NCBI GenBank assembly: GCA_026392415.1
Contig: JAPLCC010000050.1
Coordinates: forward strand, 47,417 to 111,416
Direction: 5' to 3'
DNA length: 64,000 bases
From: Propionibacteriales bacterium
GTDB lineage: Bacteria; Actinomycetota; Actinomycetes; Propionibacteriales; Nocardioidaceae
Below, one piece after another: positions 16,503-25,350 of this stretch. Numbering within the stretch: position 1 is the stretch's first letter; the number at the start of each line of letters is the position of its first letter. The notes under the pieces were generated by a model that was not told where the DNA came from, did no database searches, and saw nothing but the letters and a program-made list of their open reading frames with translations. The translations under genes and the position numbers were made by a program.

Positions 16503-18614
16503 TCAGACGATATAGAGGATGATCGTGCTGCCCTTCTTGACCCGTTCGCCCGACTCCGGATCCGTGGCCCAAGCCACCTGACCGCTCAGGTAGATGGAGG
16601 CGCGTTCCTTCTTCACCTTGAACCCGAGGTCCTCGAGCTTCTCGACGGCATCGTCGGTGGAGAGGTAGCGAATCGCCGGGACCGTGACGAGTTCGGGGCC
16701 TCGCGAGACCACGAACTCGATGGTGTCGCCCTTGTAGACGGTCGTGCCCACCTTGGGCGACTGGCTGATGATGTCGCCCTCGGGCACGTCGTCGCTGTAC
16801 TCGGTGTCGGTGACCTTGACCTGGAGCCCACGGCTCTCCAGCGCCTTCTCGATCTCCTCGGCGTCGCGGCCGGTCCAGTCGCGCACCTTGATGGGCGTCT
16901 TGCCCTTGCTGATGAAGAGCGTGACTGCGGTGTTCGGGGGCTGCTGCTTCGCGGCGTCGGTGCCGAACGCGGGCTTGGTCTTGATGACCTCGCCCTTCGG
17001 CACGGTGTCGGAGTAGGCCTCCTTCTGCTGACCGAGGACCATCTTGACCTCGTCGAGAGCGTCTTCGGCCTCCTCGACGGTCATCCCGCGCAGGTCGGGG
17101 ACGTCGTAGCGCTCGGGGCCGAGGGACACGGTCAGCTCGACGCTGTCGTCGGGCAGGATCCGGTCGCCGGGTTCGGGTCGGGTCGCAATCACCTCGCCTG
17201 CCTCAGCGGTCTCGGAGTAGACCTCGCTGGTGACCTCTGAGCCCAGGCCTGCCTTGTCCAGCTTGGCGGCGGCGGCAGCCTGGTCCAGGCCGACGACGCT
17301 CGGCGTCGAGGTGTAGCGACCCCAGCCGAACCAGTACCCACCGGCACCGAGTCCGGCCACGAGCAGTGCGATCAGGACCGCGAGGACGACGCTCCGGCGT
17401 CCCCGACGCTGCCGGGGTGCCTGTTGCTGGGGCCGCACGGGAGGCAACGAGTGCGGCGGGCCGGGTGGCCGGGTGCCCTGCTCGGGCGCGGTCGCGATGA
17501 CCGACGTCTCCTCGTGGTCGGCACGCCCGTGGGCAGCTCGATCGGCAGTGCGGTCCGCCGTACGGTCGGCCCGTGCCTCCCACAGCGAGCTCACCGGCTC
17601 GGGGGTGGTGTCGTAGTGGTCGTCCGGGGCGATCACCCGGGCGGAGGGCATCAGGTCGTCGACGAGCTCGGGGTCGTCGCGCACTCCACTGTTGAGCGCG
17701 TGGCTGACGCGGTGCACGTGGTGCAGCAGCACGGTCGCATCGGCGGGCCGCAGGCTGGCGTCGCGGCTCGTGGCGCGGGCGACGAGCGCGTCGACGTACG
17801 TCGGCAGGCCGGGCACCACGCTCGACGGGTGCGGCACGTCGTGGTGGACGTGGCGGTAGGCCACGGCGATCGGGGTCTCGCCGGTGTGCGGCTTGGTGCC
17901 GGTGAGGAGCTCGAACAGGATCACGCCGACGGCGTACACGTCAGCGCGGGCGTCGGCCCGCTGCTCGACGACGAGCTCGGGTGCGAGGTAGGAGACCGTT
18001 CCGATCAGGACGCCGTTGGTGGCGGTGTGCTGCGTCTCGGCGCTCACGGCCTTGGCGAGACCGAAGTCGGCCACCTTGATCCGGCCGTCGTCGGCGATGA
18101 GGACGTTCTCGGGCTTCACGTCGCGGTGGATCAGCCCGGCACGGTGGGCGGCGGCGAGAGCCGAGAGCACCGGATCCAGGATGGCCAGCGCCCGCTCGGG
18201 CGACATCGGAGCTTCCTTGGTGATGGTGTCGCGCAGGGTGTGCCCGGGGACGAACTCCATGACCAGGTAGATGGTTCCGTCGCCGGTGTCGTCGCGGCCC
18301 TGGTCGTAGACCGCGACCACGTTCGGGTGCGACAGGCGGGCTGCCGATCGCGCTTCGCGGACGAACCGCCGCGCGAACGAGTCGTCGTCGTGGGAGGTCG
18401 CATCGCCCAGGCCCGGGTGCATGATCTTGACCGCAACGGTCCGGTCCAGCCGGGTGTCGACGGCTTCGTAGACGCTGGCCATGCCGCCGCGGGCGATGCG
18501 CGAGCCGATCAGGTAGCGGTCGTCGAGCAGGCGTCCGGACTGGTGGTCCCGGGTGCGGCCGGGGTCGCCGGGCCGCGCGGCGCTGTCGCCGCGGGCGCGC
18601 TGGTCGTCTCGCAC
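16503..18614 (-). CDS. PASTA-domain Ser/Thr protein kinase (PknB/PknL type)
   Basis: A 703-aa membrane kinase. The kinase domain (about residues 34-300) has the glycine loop IARGGMASVYE, the Lys in VAVKIM, the catalytic HRDVKPEN and the DFG motif. A disordered linker with Arg/Asp repeats follows, then one membrane helix near 409-429 and four extracellular PASTA domains (about 435-500, 503-570, 572-637, 639-703), which bind muropeptides or lipid II. I chose GTG 18614, where AGGAGGG lies five bases upstream. It should control growth and cell-wall synthesis. The divergent Rv2175c-like gene is the known substrate of PknL in mycobacteria. Confidence 0.93.
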   Translation of the reverse strand: MRDDQRARGDSAARPGDPGRTRDHQSGRLLDDRYLIGSRIARGGMASVYEAVDTRLDRTVAVKIMHPGLGDATSHDDDSFARRFVREARSAARLSHPNVVAVYDQGRDDTGDGTIYLVMEFVPGHTLRDTITKEAPMSPERALAILDPVLSALAAAHRAGLIHRDVKPENVLIADDGRIKVADFGLAKAVSAETQHTATNGVLIGTVSYLAPELVVEQRADARADVYAVGVILFELLTGTKPHTGETPIAVAYRHVHHDVPHPSSVVPGLPTYVDALVARATSRDASLRPADATVLLHHVHRVSHALNSGVRDDPELVDDLMPSARVIAPDDHYDTTPEPVSSLWEARADRTADRTADRAAHGRADHEETSVIATAPEQGTRPPGPPHSLPPVRPQQQAPRQRRGRRSVVLAVLIALLVAGLGAGGYWFGWGRYTSTPSVVGLDQAAAAAKLDKAGLGSEVTSEVYSETAEAGEVIATRPEPGDRILPDDSVELTVSLGPERYDVPDLRGMTVEEAEDALDEVKMVLGQQKEAYSDTVPKGEVIKTKPAFGTDAAKQQPPNTAVTLFISKGKTPIKVRDWTGRDAEEIEKALESRGLQVKVTDTEYSDDVPEGDIISQSPKVGTTVYKGDTIEFVVSRGPELVTVPAIRYLSTDDAVEKLEDLGFKVKKERASIYLSGQVAWATDPESGERVKKGSTIILYIV

Positions 18615-18729
18615 AGCGACCCTCCTGTGCAGGTTCCTTCGGACCGGTCGGGGAAGGTGACCGGAAGGGACATCGTACGGCGCGAGGCCGCAGGTGCTGG
18701 TCGGGCACGCCGTAGGGGAAGATGGGTCC

Positions 18730-19113
18730 ATGAGTGAACCGCGACTGGCCGATCAGGACCTCGCCGCCCTCGTCTCCGACTGGTTGAGCTGGGATGAGGC
18801 GGCCGAACTGCTCGGTGTCACACCGGCAAAGGCGCGCACGATGGTTCGCGAGCACCAGTTGGCGGCGGCGGTACCGGCCTCCGTGCCCGCCACGGGTCAG
18901 AAGCAGGGCATTCCCGCCCTGTTCCTGGTCGACGGCGAGCCGGTCAAGGGCCTTCCGGGTCTGCTGACGGTGCTGCACGACAACGGCTTCGACGACCGCG
19001 AGTGCATCGCGTGGATCTTCCTCGACGCCGATCTGCCCGGTCGGCCGATCGACGCCCTGCGGGAGAACCGCGGCGCCGAGGTCAAGCGCCGCGCCCAGGC
19101 CCTGCTGCTCTGA
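18730..19113 (+). CDS. Rv2175c-like DNA-binding protein
   Basis: A 127-aa protein similar in plan to Rv2175c of M. tuberculosis, a winged helix-turn-helix protein phosphorylated by PknL. The helix-turn-helix DEAAELLGVTPAKARTMVRE lies near residues 21-40, and the C-terminal half has the WIFLDADLPGRPIDALREN pattern. It is divergent from the PASTA kinase gene, 115 bases apart, as in mycobacteria. The start ATG 18730 gives a normal N terminus. It may regulate transcription near this locus. The target site is unknown. The RNase gene follows two bases after its stop. Confidence 0.82.
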   Translation: MSEPRLADQDLAALVSDWLSWDEAAELLGVTPAKARTMVREHQLAAAVPASVPATGQKQGIPALFLVDGEPVKGLPGLLTVLHDNGFDDRECIAWIFLDADLPGRPIDALRENRGAEVKRRAQALLL

Positions 19114-19115
19114 CC

Positions 19116-19592
19116 ATGCCCGCGATGAGCCGGCGCACCACCCGGATCCTCTCGACGGCCGGGACGGTCCTGCTGCTGCTCCTGCTGTGGTGGGTCCAGA
19201 GCCAGGGTGAGGATGACCCGAGCGCGCAGGACCGCTCGTCGCCGACCGCCTCGTCCACGCCGACACCGTCGGAGCAACCACCGAAGCACCTGCCGGCCCG
19301 GGACGACGACGGCTTCCGCTACGTCTCGGTCGACCAGTTGCCGCCCGAGGCCGCCGCGACGCTCGAGCTGATCGACGAGGGCGGCCCGTATCCCCATCCG
19401 GGCAAGGACGGCTCGACCTTCGGCAACTTCGAGGGCGTGCTCCCGGACAGGCAGCGGGGCTACTACGCGGAGTACACCGTTGAGACGCCGGGACTCTCGC
19501 ACCGCGGCGCGCGGCGGATCATCGCCGGCGACGGGGGCGAGTTCTACTGGACCGGGGACCACTACGAGTCCTTCGAGAGGATCCGGAGATGA
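19116..19592 (+). CDS. Secreted guanyl-specific ribonuclease (barnase/RNase Sa family)
   Basis: A 158-aa exported RNase. Residues ~5-30 form a signal peptide or anchor with a long Leu run, followed by a Ser/Thr/Pro linker to ~60. The mature domain from ~66 aligns with RNase Sa: LPPEAAATLELI, the DGSTFGNFEGVLP block, then YYAEYTVETPG with the catalytic Glu119, RGARRIIAG with Arg134, and TGDHYESF with His149, matching Glu54, Arg69 and His85 of RNase Sa. The disulfide cysteines of RNase Sa are absent. It starts two bases after the Rv2175c-like stop, and the barstar gene follows by seven bases. Confidence 0.9.
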   Translation: MPAMSRRTTRILSTAGTVLLLLLLWWVQSQGEDDPSAQDRSSPTASSTPTPSEQPPKHLPARDDDGFRYVSVDQLPPEAAATLELIDEGGPYPHPGKDGSTFGNFEGVLPDRQRGYYAEYTVETPGLSHRGARRIIAGDGGEFYWTGDHYESFERIRR

Positions 19593-19599
19593 CACCGAG

Positions 19600-20013
19600 A
19601 TGAGCGGACTCGCGGCCGTCCTGGCCGGACGCCACACGCCCGGCGTGCACCGCTGGGAGTCCACCCTCGACGTCGCGGACGTCCAGCACGCCGTCGAGCA
19701 CGCCGGCTGGACCTTCGGGTACCTCGACGGCGCCGGCGTCGAGGACCGGGCCGAGGTGCTCCGGGCCATCGGCAGCAGTCTCGCGTTCCCCGCGCACTAC
19801 GGCGCCAATCTCGACGCCCTCAACGACTGCCTGCGCGACCTGCCCGGCCCCACCGTGCTGCTCTGGGAGGCCTGGTCCGGCTTCGCCCGCGGTGCCCAGG
19901 CGGACTTTGCGCGGGTGATCGGTGTCCTGCGCGAGCGCGACCCCGGGGACCCGAGCCTCGAGGTCCTCCTGCGTGGACCCGGTCCCGAGGACGTCGTACC
20001 GCTGCTCGAATAG
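19600..20013 (+). CDS. Barstar-family RNase inhibitor (immunity protein)
   Basis: A 137-aa cytoplasmic protein with the barstar hallmark HYGANLDALNDCL at residues 66-78. Asp72 and Asp76 occupy the places of barstar Asp35 and Asp39, which plug the RNase active site. The Trp of barstar at this site is replaced by Asn. The N-terminal ~50 residues are an extension common in actinobacterial members. It lies seven bases after the RNase gene and is surely cotranscribed, so it should protect the producer from its own guanyl RNase before export. The gene ends three bases from the convergent protease gene. Confidence 0.92.
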   Translation: MSGLAAVLAGRHTPGVHRWESTLDVADVQHAVEHAGWTFGYLDGAGVEDRAEVLRAIGSSLAFPAHYGANLDALNDCLRDLPGPTVLLWEAWSGFARGAQADFARVIGVLRERDPGDPSLEVLLRGPGPEDVVPLLE

Positions 20014-20016
20014 GCG

Positions 20017-21891
20017 TCAGCGGACGATCCAGCGGTCCCCGAGGTGGTGCTCGATCGCTCCCCACGGATCGCCGGCGATCTCGGACAGACCGTTGAAGGA
20101 CATCGTGCACTTTTCGCCGTCGCGCAGTCGGACCATCATCTTCGACACCCAGCGACCGTCCGCCACCCCTGCTGACGTGATGGCGTCCCAGGCGTAGAAC
20201 CTGCTGTCTCCGGTTCTCATGGCTTCGAGCGACAGGGCCAGCACCTTCTCGACGGCAATCTCGTTGGCGCGCCGCGAAGCGGAGGCACCCAGCATGCTGC
20301 GGGCGAGGAAAGCAGCCCGTTCGCGCACGGTGAGGTGCACCAGCAGCATCCCGTCGGGAACGATGACGAGCACAGAGGTCGGTCCGGCCCCCACCGTGCC
20401 GATCGCCCCCAGGACGGAAGGAACCGTGCGCTTCGGCACCTGGTCCTCCGCGATGGGCAGAGCTTCGGACATGTCCACCCCGAGGTCGGAGAGTTGGGCA
20501 CGAAGCGGCGCACTGTCGCCCGATTCCGCCAGGGGCCGGAGCGACCCGGAGAGATCGATGTCGGTGCCGTCGTTGTCCGTCAGCCTCGCCGGTCCCGCCC
20601 AGTTCAAGGTGAAGGTGGCGCTGCCCCGCTGCACGAGGACGTCAGCGACGGCATCGCCCATCAGGCCGGCGAGGATCCGCCGTTCGTCGGCTGGGGGGTA
20701 GCCCTCCAGCAGGCCGACCGGGCCCCGGTGACTGATCCGGGTGGTGAACGAATCGAGCGTCGACTCGGAGCCGGCGAGCTTGCCGAGCACGTGTCGGTTC
20801 TGACGTGCGCGAGAGGCTCCACCGGCCGCGACTGCTTCGGGCCATGTCGCCGGCCGGAGATCGGAGTCCTCGAAGGCGTCCCTCTCGAACGCGGCCAGTG
20901 TCTCGGACTGATGGATCAGGAGGTGTTCTCCCGGACGTGGTGCCGACCGGTTGGGAAGCGCCTCGAGCCGGGCGACGCGTTCGGCCAGAGGCGGGTGGGT
21001 GTCATAGATCGACCTGGTGGCATCCAGGTCCTGGTCCGCGAGGTCGACCAACTGGTGCAGGACAGCTGGATCTTCCAGCATGGCTGCGAATCCCTCGAGG
21101 AGTCGGTCCGGCCTCAGGCCGAGGTCCTCTCCGAGAGTGGCGTACTCACGGGTGAAGCGGTGCCAGGCGGCGCCCAGAGGAGTGAGCATGCGGAGGGCGG
21201 ACGCGGCGGCATCCGGCCCGGCCAGCCGTGCGCTGAAGGCGTCGGCCTCGAGTTCCTGTCGCCGGGACACGCTGTGGGAAACAGCCAGGTAGAGACGGCC
21301 GTAGACACCGATCATGCGTCCCAGGACCGACTCGGGGCCGACCTCCACCATGACCTGGCCGATCGCTTCCCGGCCGCGATAGGTGACGGGACCGAGCGCC
21401 ATGTGTCGGGCGCTGTAGTGACCGAGCTCGTGTGCCAGGACGGAGCGGATCTCGAGTGGGCCGAGGCTGAGCAGAAGAGGGACACCGACGTAGAGGGTGC
21501 GCCGACCGGGCAGGAGACCGAGGAAGCGACTGTCCTGGGTGACGGCCGCGTTCACGCTGGCGATCAGTCGGATCTCGTCGGGAGCGCGGGTTCCGACCTC
21601 GTCGGCGAGTGTCGCGACCTCGCGCCACAGCGTCGGCTGGTCGATCTCGGTGACGGCCAACCCGGGCCGCGGCCCTTCGTCCCTCGGCCGGAAGAACAGG
21701 GCACGACCCACAGCCACGGCGAAGCCCAGGGCGAAGAGGGTGATCACGAGGATCCCGTTGAACCGCGCGCTCAGTCCTGAGCGCGCGAGCAGCACCGTGG
21801 CCGTGGCCAGACCGGCGAAGACAGCCAGTACCAGCACGTAGAAGCCCACCAGGAGTCCGACAGCAATCAACGCCCGAGCCGTGAACCGCAT
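20017..21891 (-). CDS. M48-family membrane metalloprotease with long C-terminal extension
   Basis: A 624-aa protein. Two membrane helices lie near residues 8-35 and 45-65. The zinc site HELGH is at 154-158, with the third ligand expected in the ELEADAFS helix near 213-220. The peptidase domain resembles HtpX/Ste24 types that cleave membrane or misfolded proteins. From about residue 290 to the end there is a large domain with no zinc motif and no membrane helix, which I cannot name. The start ATG 21891 has GGAGG five bases upstream. Convergent with barstar, three bases apart. Confidence 0.85.
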   Translation of the reverse strand: MRFTARALIAVGLLVGFYVLVLAVFAGLATATVLLARSGLSARFNGILVITLFALGFAVAVGRALFFRPRDEGPRPGLAVTEIDQPTLWREVATLADEVGTRAPDEIRLIASVNAAVTQDSRFLGLLPGRRTLYVGVPLLLSLGPLEIRSVLAHELGHYSARHMALGPVTYRGREAIGQVMVEVGPESVLGRMIGVYGRLYLAVSHSVSRRQELEADAFSARLAGPDAAASALRMLTPLGAAWHRFTREYATLGEDLGLRPDRLLEGFAAMLEDPAVLHQLVDLADQDLDATRSIYDTHPPLAERVARLEALPNRSAPRPGEHLLIHQSETLAAFERDAFEDSDLRPATWPEAVAAGGASRARQNRHVLGKLAGSESTLDSFTTRISHRGPVGLLEGYPPADERRILAGLMGDAVADVLVQRGSATFTLNWAGPARLTDNDGTDIDLSGSLRPLAESGDSAPLRAQLSDLGVDMSEALPIAEDQVPKRTVPSVLGAIGTVGAGPTSVLVIVPDGMLLVHLTVRERAAFLARSMLGASASRRANEIAVEKVLALSLEAMRTGDSRFYAWDAITSAGVADGRWVSKMMVRLRDGEKCTMSFNGLSEIAGDPWGAIEHHLGDRWIVR

Positions 21892-21958
21892 TTCGTCCTC
21901 CAACATCGCCGAGGGGTCAATGATCGGTGAGGTCTTGCAGATTGTCAGCCGAAACGGG

Positions 21959-23047
21959 TCAGTGGGCGCGGCTGGTCGCCGCGGCGGCCAGTTGGCGCAG
22001 CACCACACACGCGTCGGCGTTCCAGCCCGCCTCGGCCTCGCCGCGGTCCAGCGCCTCGACGGCGCGGGTGGTGAGGTCCTTGATCATCGCCTCGACCTGC
22101 TCGCGGGCGCCGCAGCCGTCGATCACGATGCGCAGGTCGGCGACCTCGGACTCCGTGAGCGGTGTGCCGAGGGCGGTGTCCAGTCGAGCGGCGTCTGCTG
22201 GGGCCGCGGCCTCGAGTGCCAGCGCGACCAGCACCGTGCGCTTGCCCTCGGCCAGGTCGTCGCCGGCCGGTTTGCCCGTGGTGGCCGGGTCGCCGTACAC
22301 GCCCAACAGGTCGTCGCGGAGCTGGAAGGCCTCGCCCAGCGGAAGACCGAAGGCGGTGAGCAGGTCGAGTGTGGCGGCGTCGGCACCGGCGAGTGCGGCA
22401 CCGACATGGAGCGGCCGTTCGATGGAGTACTTCGCCGACTTGTAGCGGAGCACGGTCATCGCCTGCTCGACGCTGGCCCGACCACGTGCCTGGACGGACA
22501 CGTCGAGGAACTGGCCGGCGATCACCTCGGAGCGGCACAGGTCGAAGACGTCGAGGGCAGGGCCGACCCGGTCCCAGCCGAGCCCGCACCGGCGGAGCAG
22601 CTCGTCGGCCCAGGACAGGAGCAGGTCACCCAACAGGATCGCGGCGGCCGCGCCGTACTGCTCCGGATCGCCGCGCCAGCCGTCGGTACGGTGCTCGGTC
22701 TCGAATCCTCGGTGCGTTGCGGGCCGACCACGACGGGTGTCGGACGCGTCCATCAGGTCGTCGTGGACCAGGGCGCTGGCGTGCAGGAGCTCGAGAGCAG
22801 CCGAGGCACGGCCGACCGCGTCGACCTCGCTGCCCGTCGGGGTGCCACCGATCGCTGCGTAGCCCCAGTGGCAGAACGCGGCGCGGAATCGCTTGCCCCC
22901 GGACACGAGCGCCCGGGCCTCGGCCATCAGCCGGGCCGCATCGGTGCCGAGGGGGAGGAGGCGGGTCTCCTGCTCGGCCAGGAAGGCGTCGACCGTGGTC
23001 TGGACCGTGGTCCGGAAAGTGGTCGGGTCCCACGCCTGCTCGGTCAC
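21959..23047 (-). CDS. Polyprenyl diphosphate synthase (IdsA-like)
   Basis: A 362-aa isoprenyl synthase that extends allylic diphosphates with isopentenyl diphosphate, probably to farnesyl or geranylgeranyl length. The first aspartate-rich motif is DDLMD in LVHDDLMDASDTRRG near residue 100, and the second is LRDDLLGVYGD near 248. GGKRFRAAF near residue 50 is the substrate-binding lysine region. Chain length cannot be fixed from sequence alone. The GTG start lies seven bases after a TAGGCT -10 element. It diverges from metF, as idsA2 does from an MTHFR-like gene in mycobacteria. Products may feed polyprenol phosphate or carotenoids, consistent with the desaturase-like gene nearby. Confidence 0.9.
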   Translation of the reverse strand: MTEQAWDPTTFRTTVQTTVDAFLAEQETRLLPLGTDAARLMAEARALVSGGKRFRAAFCHWGYAAIGGTPTGSEVDAVGRASAALELLHASALVHDDLMDASDTRRGRPATHRGFETEHRTDGWRGDPEQYGAAAAILLGDLLLSWADELLRRCGLGWDRVGPALDVFDLCRSEVIAGQFLDVSVQARGRASVEQAMTVLRYKSAKYSIERPLHVGAALAGADAATLDLLTAFGLPLGEAFQLRDDLLGVYGDPATTGKPAGDDLAEGKRTVLVALALEAAAPADAARLDTALGTPLTESEVADLRIVIDGCGAREQVEAMIKDLTTRAVEALDRGEAEAGWNADACVVLRQLAAAATSRAH

Positions 23048-23054
23048 CCGACGC

Positions 23055-23060
23055 AGCCTA
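23055..23060 (-). promoter_or_regulatory. -10 element, leaderless-type promoter of the polyprenyl synthase gene
   Basis: TAGGCT on the minus strand, seven bases from GTG 23047. No ribosome binding site is present. Confidence 0.55.
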
Positions 23061-23110
23061 GTGAGGGGGCGCGATGTCGAGACGATGCCCCCCTGGGAGC
23101 CGACCACATC

Positions 23111-23116
23111 TAGACT
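23111..23116 (+). promoter_or_regulatory. -10 element, leaderless-type promoter of metF
   Basis: TAGACT lies seven bases before ATG 23124 with no ribosome binding site. There is no room for a leader riboswitch. Confidence 0.6.
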
Positions 23117-23123
23117 TCCGCCC

Positions 23124-24014
23124 ATGACTACCGGTGCTGGGCGCTCCCTCGGCGAGATCCTCCGCGGAGGCGGACGCTCCTTCTCGTTCGAGTTCTTCCC
23201 CCCCAAGGACGAGGCCGGCGAGGCCCAGCTGTGGGACGCCATCCGGGCCCTCGAGCCCTACCGCCCGACCTTCGTCTCCGTGACGTACGGCGCCGGCGGC
23301 GCCACCCGCGACAAGACCGTCGCGATCACCGGACGGATCGCCCGGGAGACCGCGCTCATCCCGATGGCCCACCTGACCTGTGTCGGGCACACCCGTGACG
23401 AGCTCGAGGGGATCCTCGACTCCTACGTCGCCGAGGGTGTCAGCCACGTGATGGCGCTGCGGGGCGACCCGCAGGAGGGACCGCGCGCCGACTGGACGCC
23501 CACCGAGGGCGGCCTCAACTACGCCGTCGACCTCGTCGAGCTGGCCCGCTCGCGCGGTGACTTCCGGGTGGGTGTGGCTGCATTCCCCGAGGGACACCCG
23601 TCCGCTGCCTCCCTCGACCACGACGCTGATGTCCTCGTGGCCAAGGCCGAGGCCGGTGCCGAGTTCGCGGTCACGCAGATGTTCTTCCGCGCCGAGGACT
23701 ACTTCGGTCTCGTCGAGAGGGTGCGTGCCCGCGGTGCGGACATGCCGATCCTGCCGGGCATCATGCCGATCCTGAACCTTGCTGCGATCCGGCGCCAGGG
23801 CGAGCTCATCGGCACCAGCGTTCCCGACGACATCGTCGAGCGGATCGCCGCGTTCGAGGGCGACCCGGCCGCGGTGCGCGCCGAGGGCATCAAGATCGCT
23901 GCCGAGCTGTGCGACGAGTTGCTGGCCGGCGGTGCGCCGGGCCTGCACTTCTACACGCTGAACCGGTCGAAGGCGACGCTGGAGATCTTCGAGGCGCTGC
24001 AGATCACCGTCTGA
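23124..24014 (+). CDS. metF: 5,10-methylenetetrahydrofolate reductase
   Basis: A 296-aa flavoprotein that makes 5-methyl-THF for methionine synthesis. The TIM barrel shows SFEFFPPKD near residue 20 (catalytic Glu), TYGAGGATRDKT near 54, HLTCVGHT near 82, MALRGDP near 112 and the substrate-binding QMFFRAEDY near 184. Length is normal for the bacterial form without a regulatory domain. Leaderless-type promoter. The stop is ten bases from the convergent oxidoreductase gene. Homocysteine methylation genes are not in the window. Confidence 0.96.
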   Translation: MTTGAGRSLGEILRGGGRSFSFEFFPPKDEAGEAQLWDAIRALEPYRPTFVSVTYGAGGATRDKTVAITGRIARETALIPMAHLTCVGHTRDELEGILDSYVAEGVSHVMALRGDPQEGPRADWTPTEGGLNYAVDLVELARSRGDFRVGVAAFPEGHPSAASLDHDADVLVAKAEAGAEFAVTQMFFRAEDYFGLVERVRARGADMPILPGIMPILNLAAIRRQGELIGTSVPDDIVERIAAFEGDPAAVRAEGIKIAAELCDELLAGGAPGLHFYTLNRSKATLEIFEALQITV

Positions 24015-24024
24015 CGCGTTCCGC

Positions 24025-25341
24025 TCAGGCGGGGCCGATCAACCCCGCCACGAGCGCCGCGGACTGGGTCACGAACGGCACGCCCGCACCTGGTGCGCCG
24101 TGCGCGCCCGCGACGTACACGCCCTCGACCGGGGTGGTCGGTCCCAGGCGCCACCGAACGGTTCCGCGGCCCTGCCACAGCACGCCCATCGGGGAACCAC
24201 GCCACTGCTCGACGAGGTCGCGGGGCGACAGGTCGACGCGGGTGGCGATGTTGTCGCGGATGTCGATGCCGTGGCGGACGAGGGCGTCGACCATGTCCTC
24301 GGCGATCTTGCCGCGCCCGTGCAGCGTCCAGGCCGCGCCGCCGTCGGGGGCATCGCCGCCCGGTCGCACGGTGATCAGGGGCTCCGCGTGGAAGACGACC
24401 TCGTGCGGCAGGTCGGGTACGTCGCCCTGGAGGCCCAGGTGGCACACCACCGGAGGAATCGCCGGCATGGTGCGTTCGACGTACGGCGCCATCGAGGGGA
24501 GCCGGCGCGGGTCGATCGCAATGACGACGGCGTCTGCATCGGCGTCGCCGTCGGCCGTGCGGACGGCGACGACCTTGCCCGCCCGGATGACGAGATCGGT
24601 GACCTCCACCCCGGTGCGGACGGTGACCTCGCGGGTCGCCAGACGTGCTGCGAGCGCGTCGAGCAGGCGCCGCATGCCGCCGGGGACGCGCCAGCCACCG
24701 AAGCACTGCTCGAGGTACGACGTCACGCCCAGCCACGACGGCACGTTGCGCAGGTCGTGGCCCTCGGCGATCAGGAGGTGACCGGCGATCAGGGCCAGTC
24801 GCTCGTCGCGGAAGTCGTGGCGCAGCCGCTTGTAGAGGGTCTCGCGGATGTTGAACATGTCGTCGAGGTCCTTGGGCACGGCTCCCTTGGTGCGGGGGTC
24901 CCAGGGCGCCTCGACGTAGTGCATCCGCAGCACCTCCCACACCGGTCCGTAGAGGTCGACGTGTGCGGCCCACTTCTCGCCCAGACCGGCGCCCAGGGTC
25001 TCCATGGCTGCCATCTGCCCGGCGCGTGATCCGCCCGGGAGCTGCACCGAGGTCTGGTCGGCGAAGCGGTGCTCGCGCAGGACGGGCAATGGCTCCAGGT
25101 CACCGCCGAGCTCGGTCTCGAGCGGCCGACCGGTCTTGCGGAACAGGTCCCGCAGCGCCGCCGGCACCAGGGTGGAGGTCGGACCGCCGTCCCACGTGTA
25201 GCCGTCCTGGTGGACTGGCGCGAGCGCCCCGCCGAGCTGACCGCTCGCCTCGAGGAGCGCCACCTCGTGGCCCTGCTTGGCGAGTCGGGCGGCGGTGGCG
25301 ATGCCGCCGAGGCCGCCTCCGATGACGACGATGCGTGACAT
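24025..25341 (-). CDS. FAD-dependent oxidoreductase, phytoene-desaturase-like
   Basis: A 438-aa flavoprotein with an N-terminal Rossmann motif VVIGGGLGGIATAARLA, followed by the EASGQLGGALAP glycine-rich block near residue 33. The C-terminal FAD signature is GVYVAGAHGAPGAGVPF near residue 405. The pattern is that of the carotenoid desaturase/amine oxidase group, but no phytoene synthase or cyclase gene lies beside it, so a role in carotenoid synthesis is possible rather than shown. The neighbouring polyprenyl synthase is the only supporting context. The start has GAGGAAACGA upstream, a fair Shine-Dalgarno run. It is nine bases after the YbaK gene, so the two form an operon. Confidence 0.8.
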   Translation of the reverse strand: MSRIVVIGGGLGGIATAARLAKQGHEVALLEASGQLGGALAPVHQDGYTWDGGPTSTLVPAALRDLFRKTGRPLETELGGDLEPLPVLREHRFADQTSVQLPGGSRAGQMAAMETLGAGLGEKWAAHVDLYGPVWEVLRMHYVEAPWDPRTKGAVPKDLDDMFNIRETLYKRLRHDFRDERLALIAGHLLIAEGHDLRNVPSWLGVTSYLEQCFGGWRVPGGMRRLLDALAARLATREVTVRTGVEVTDLVIRAGKVVAVRTADGDADADAVVIAIDPRRLPSMAPYVERTMPAIPPVVCHLGLQGDVPDLPHEVVFHAEPLITVRPGGDAPDGGAAWTLHGRGKIAEDMVDALVRHGIDIRDNIATRVDLSPRDLVEQWRGSPMGVLWQGRGTVRWRLGPTTPVEGVYVAGAHGAPGAGVPFVTQSAALVAGLIGPA

Positions 25342-25350
25342 TCGTTTCCT

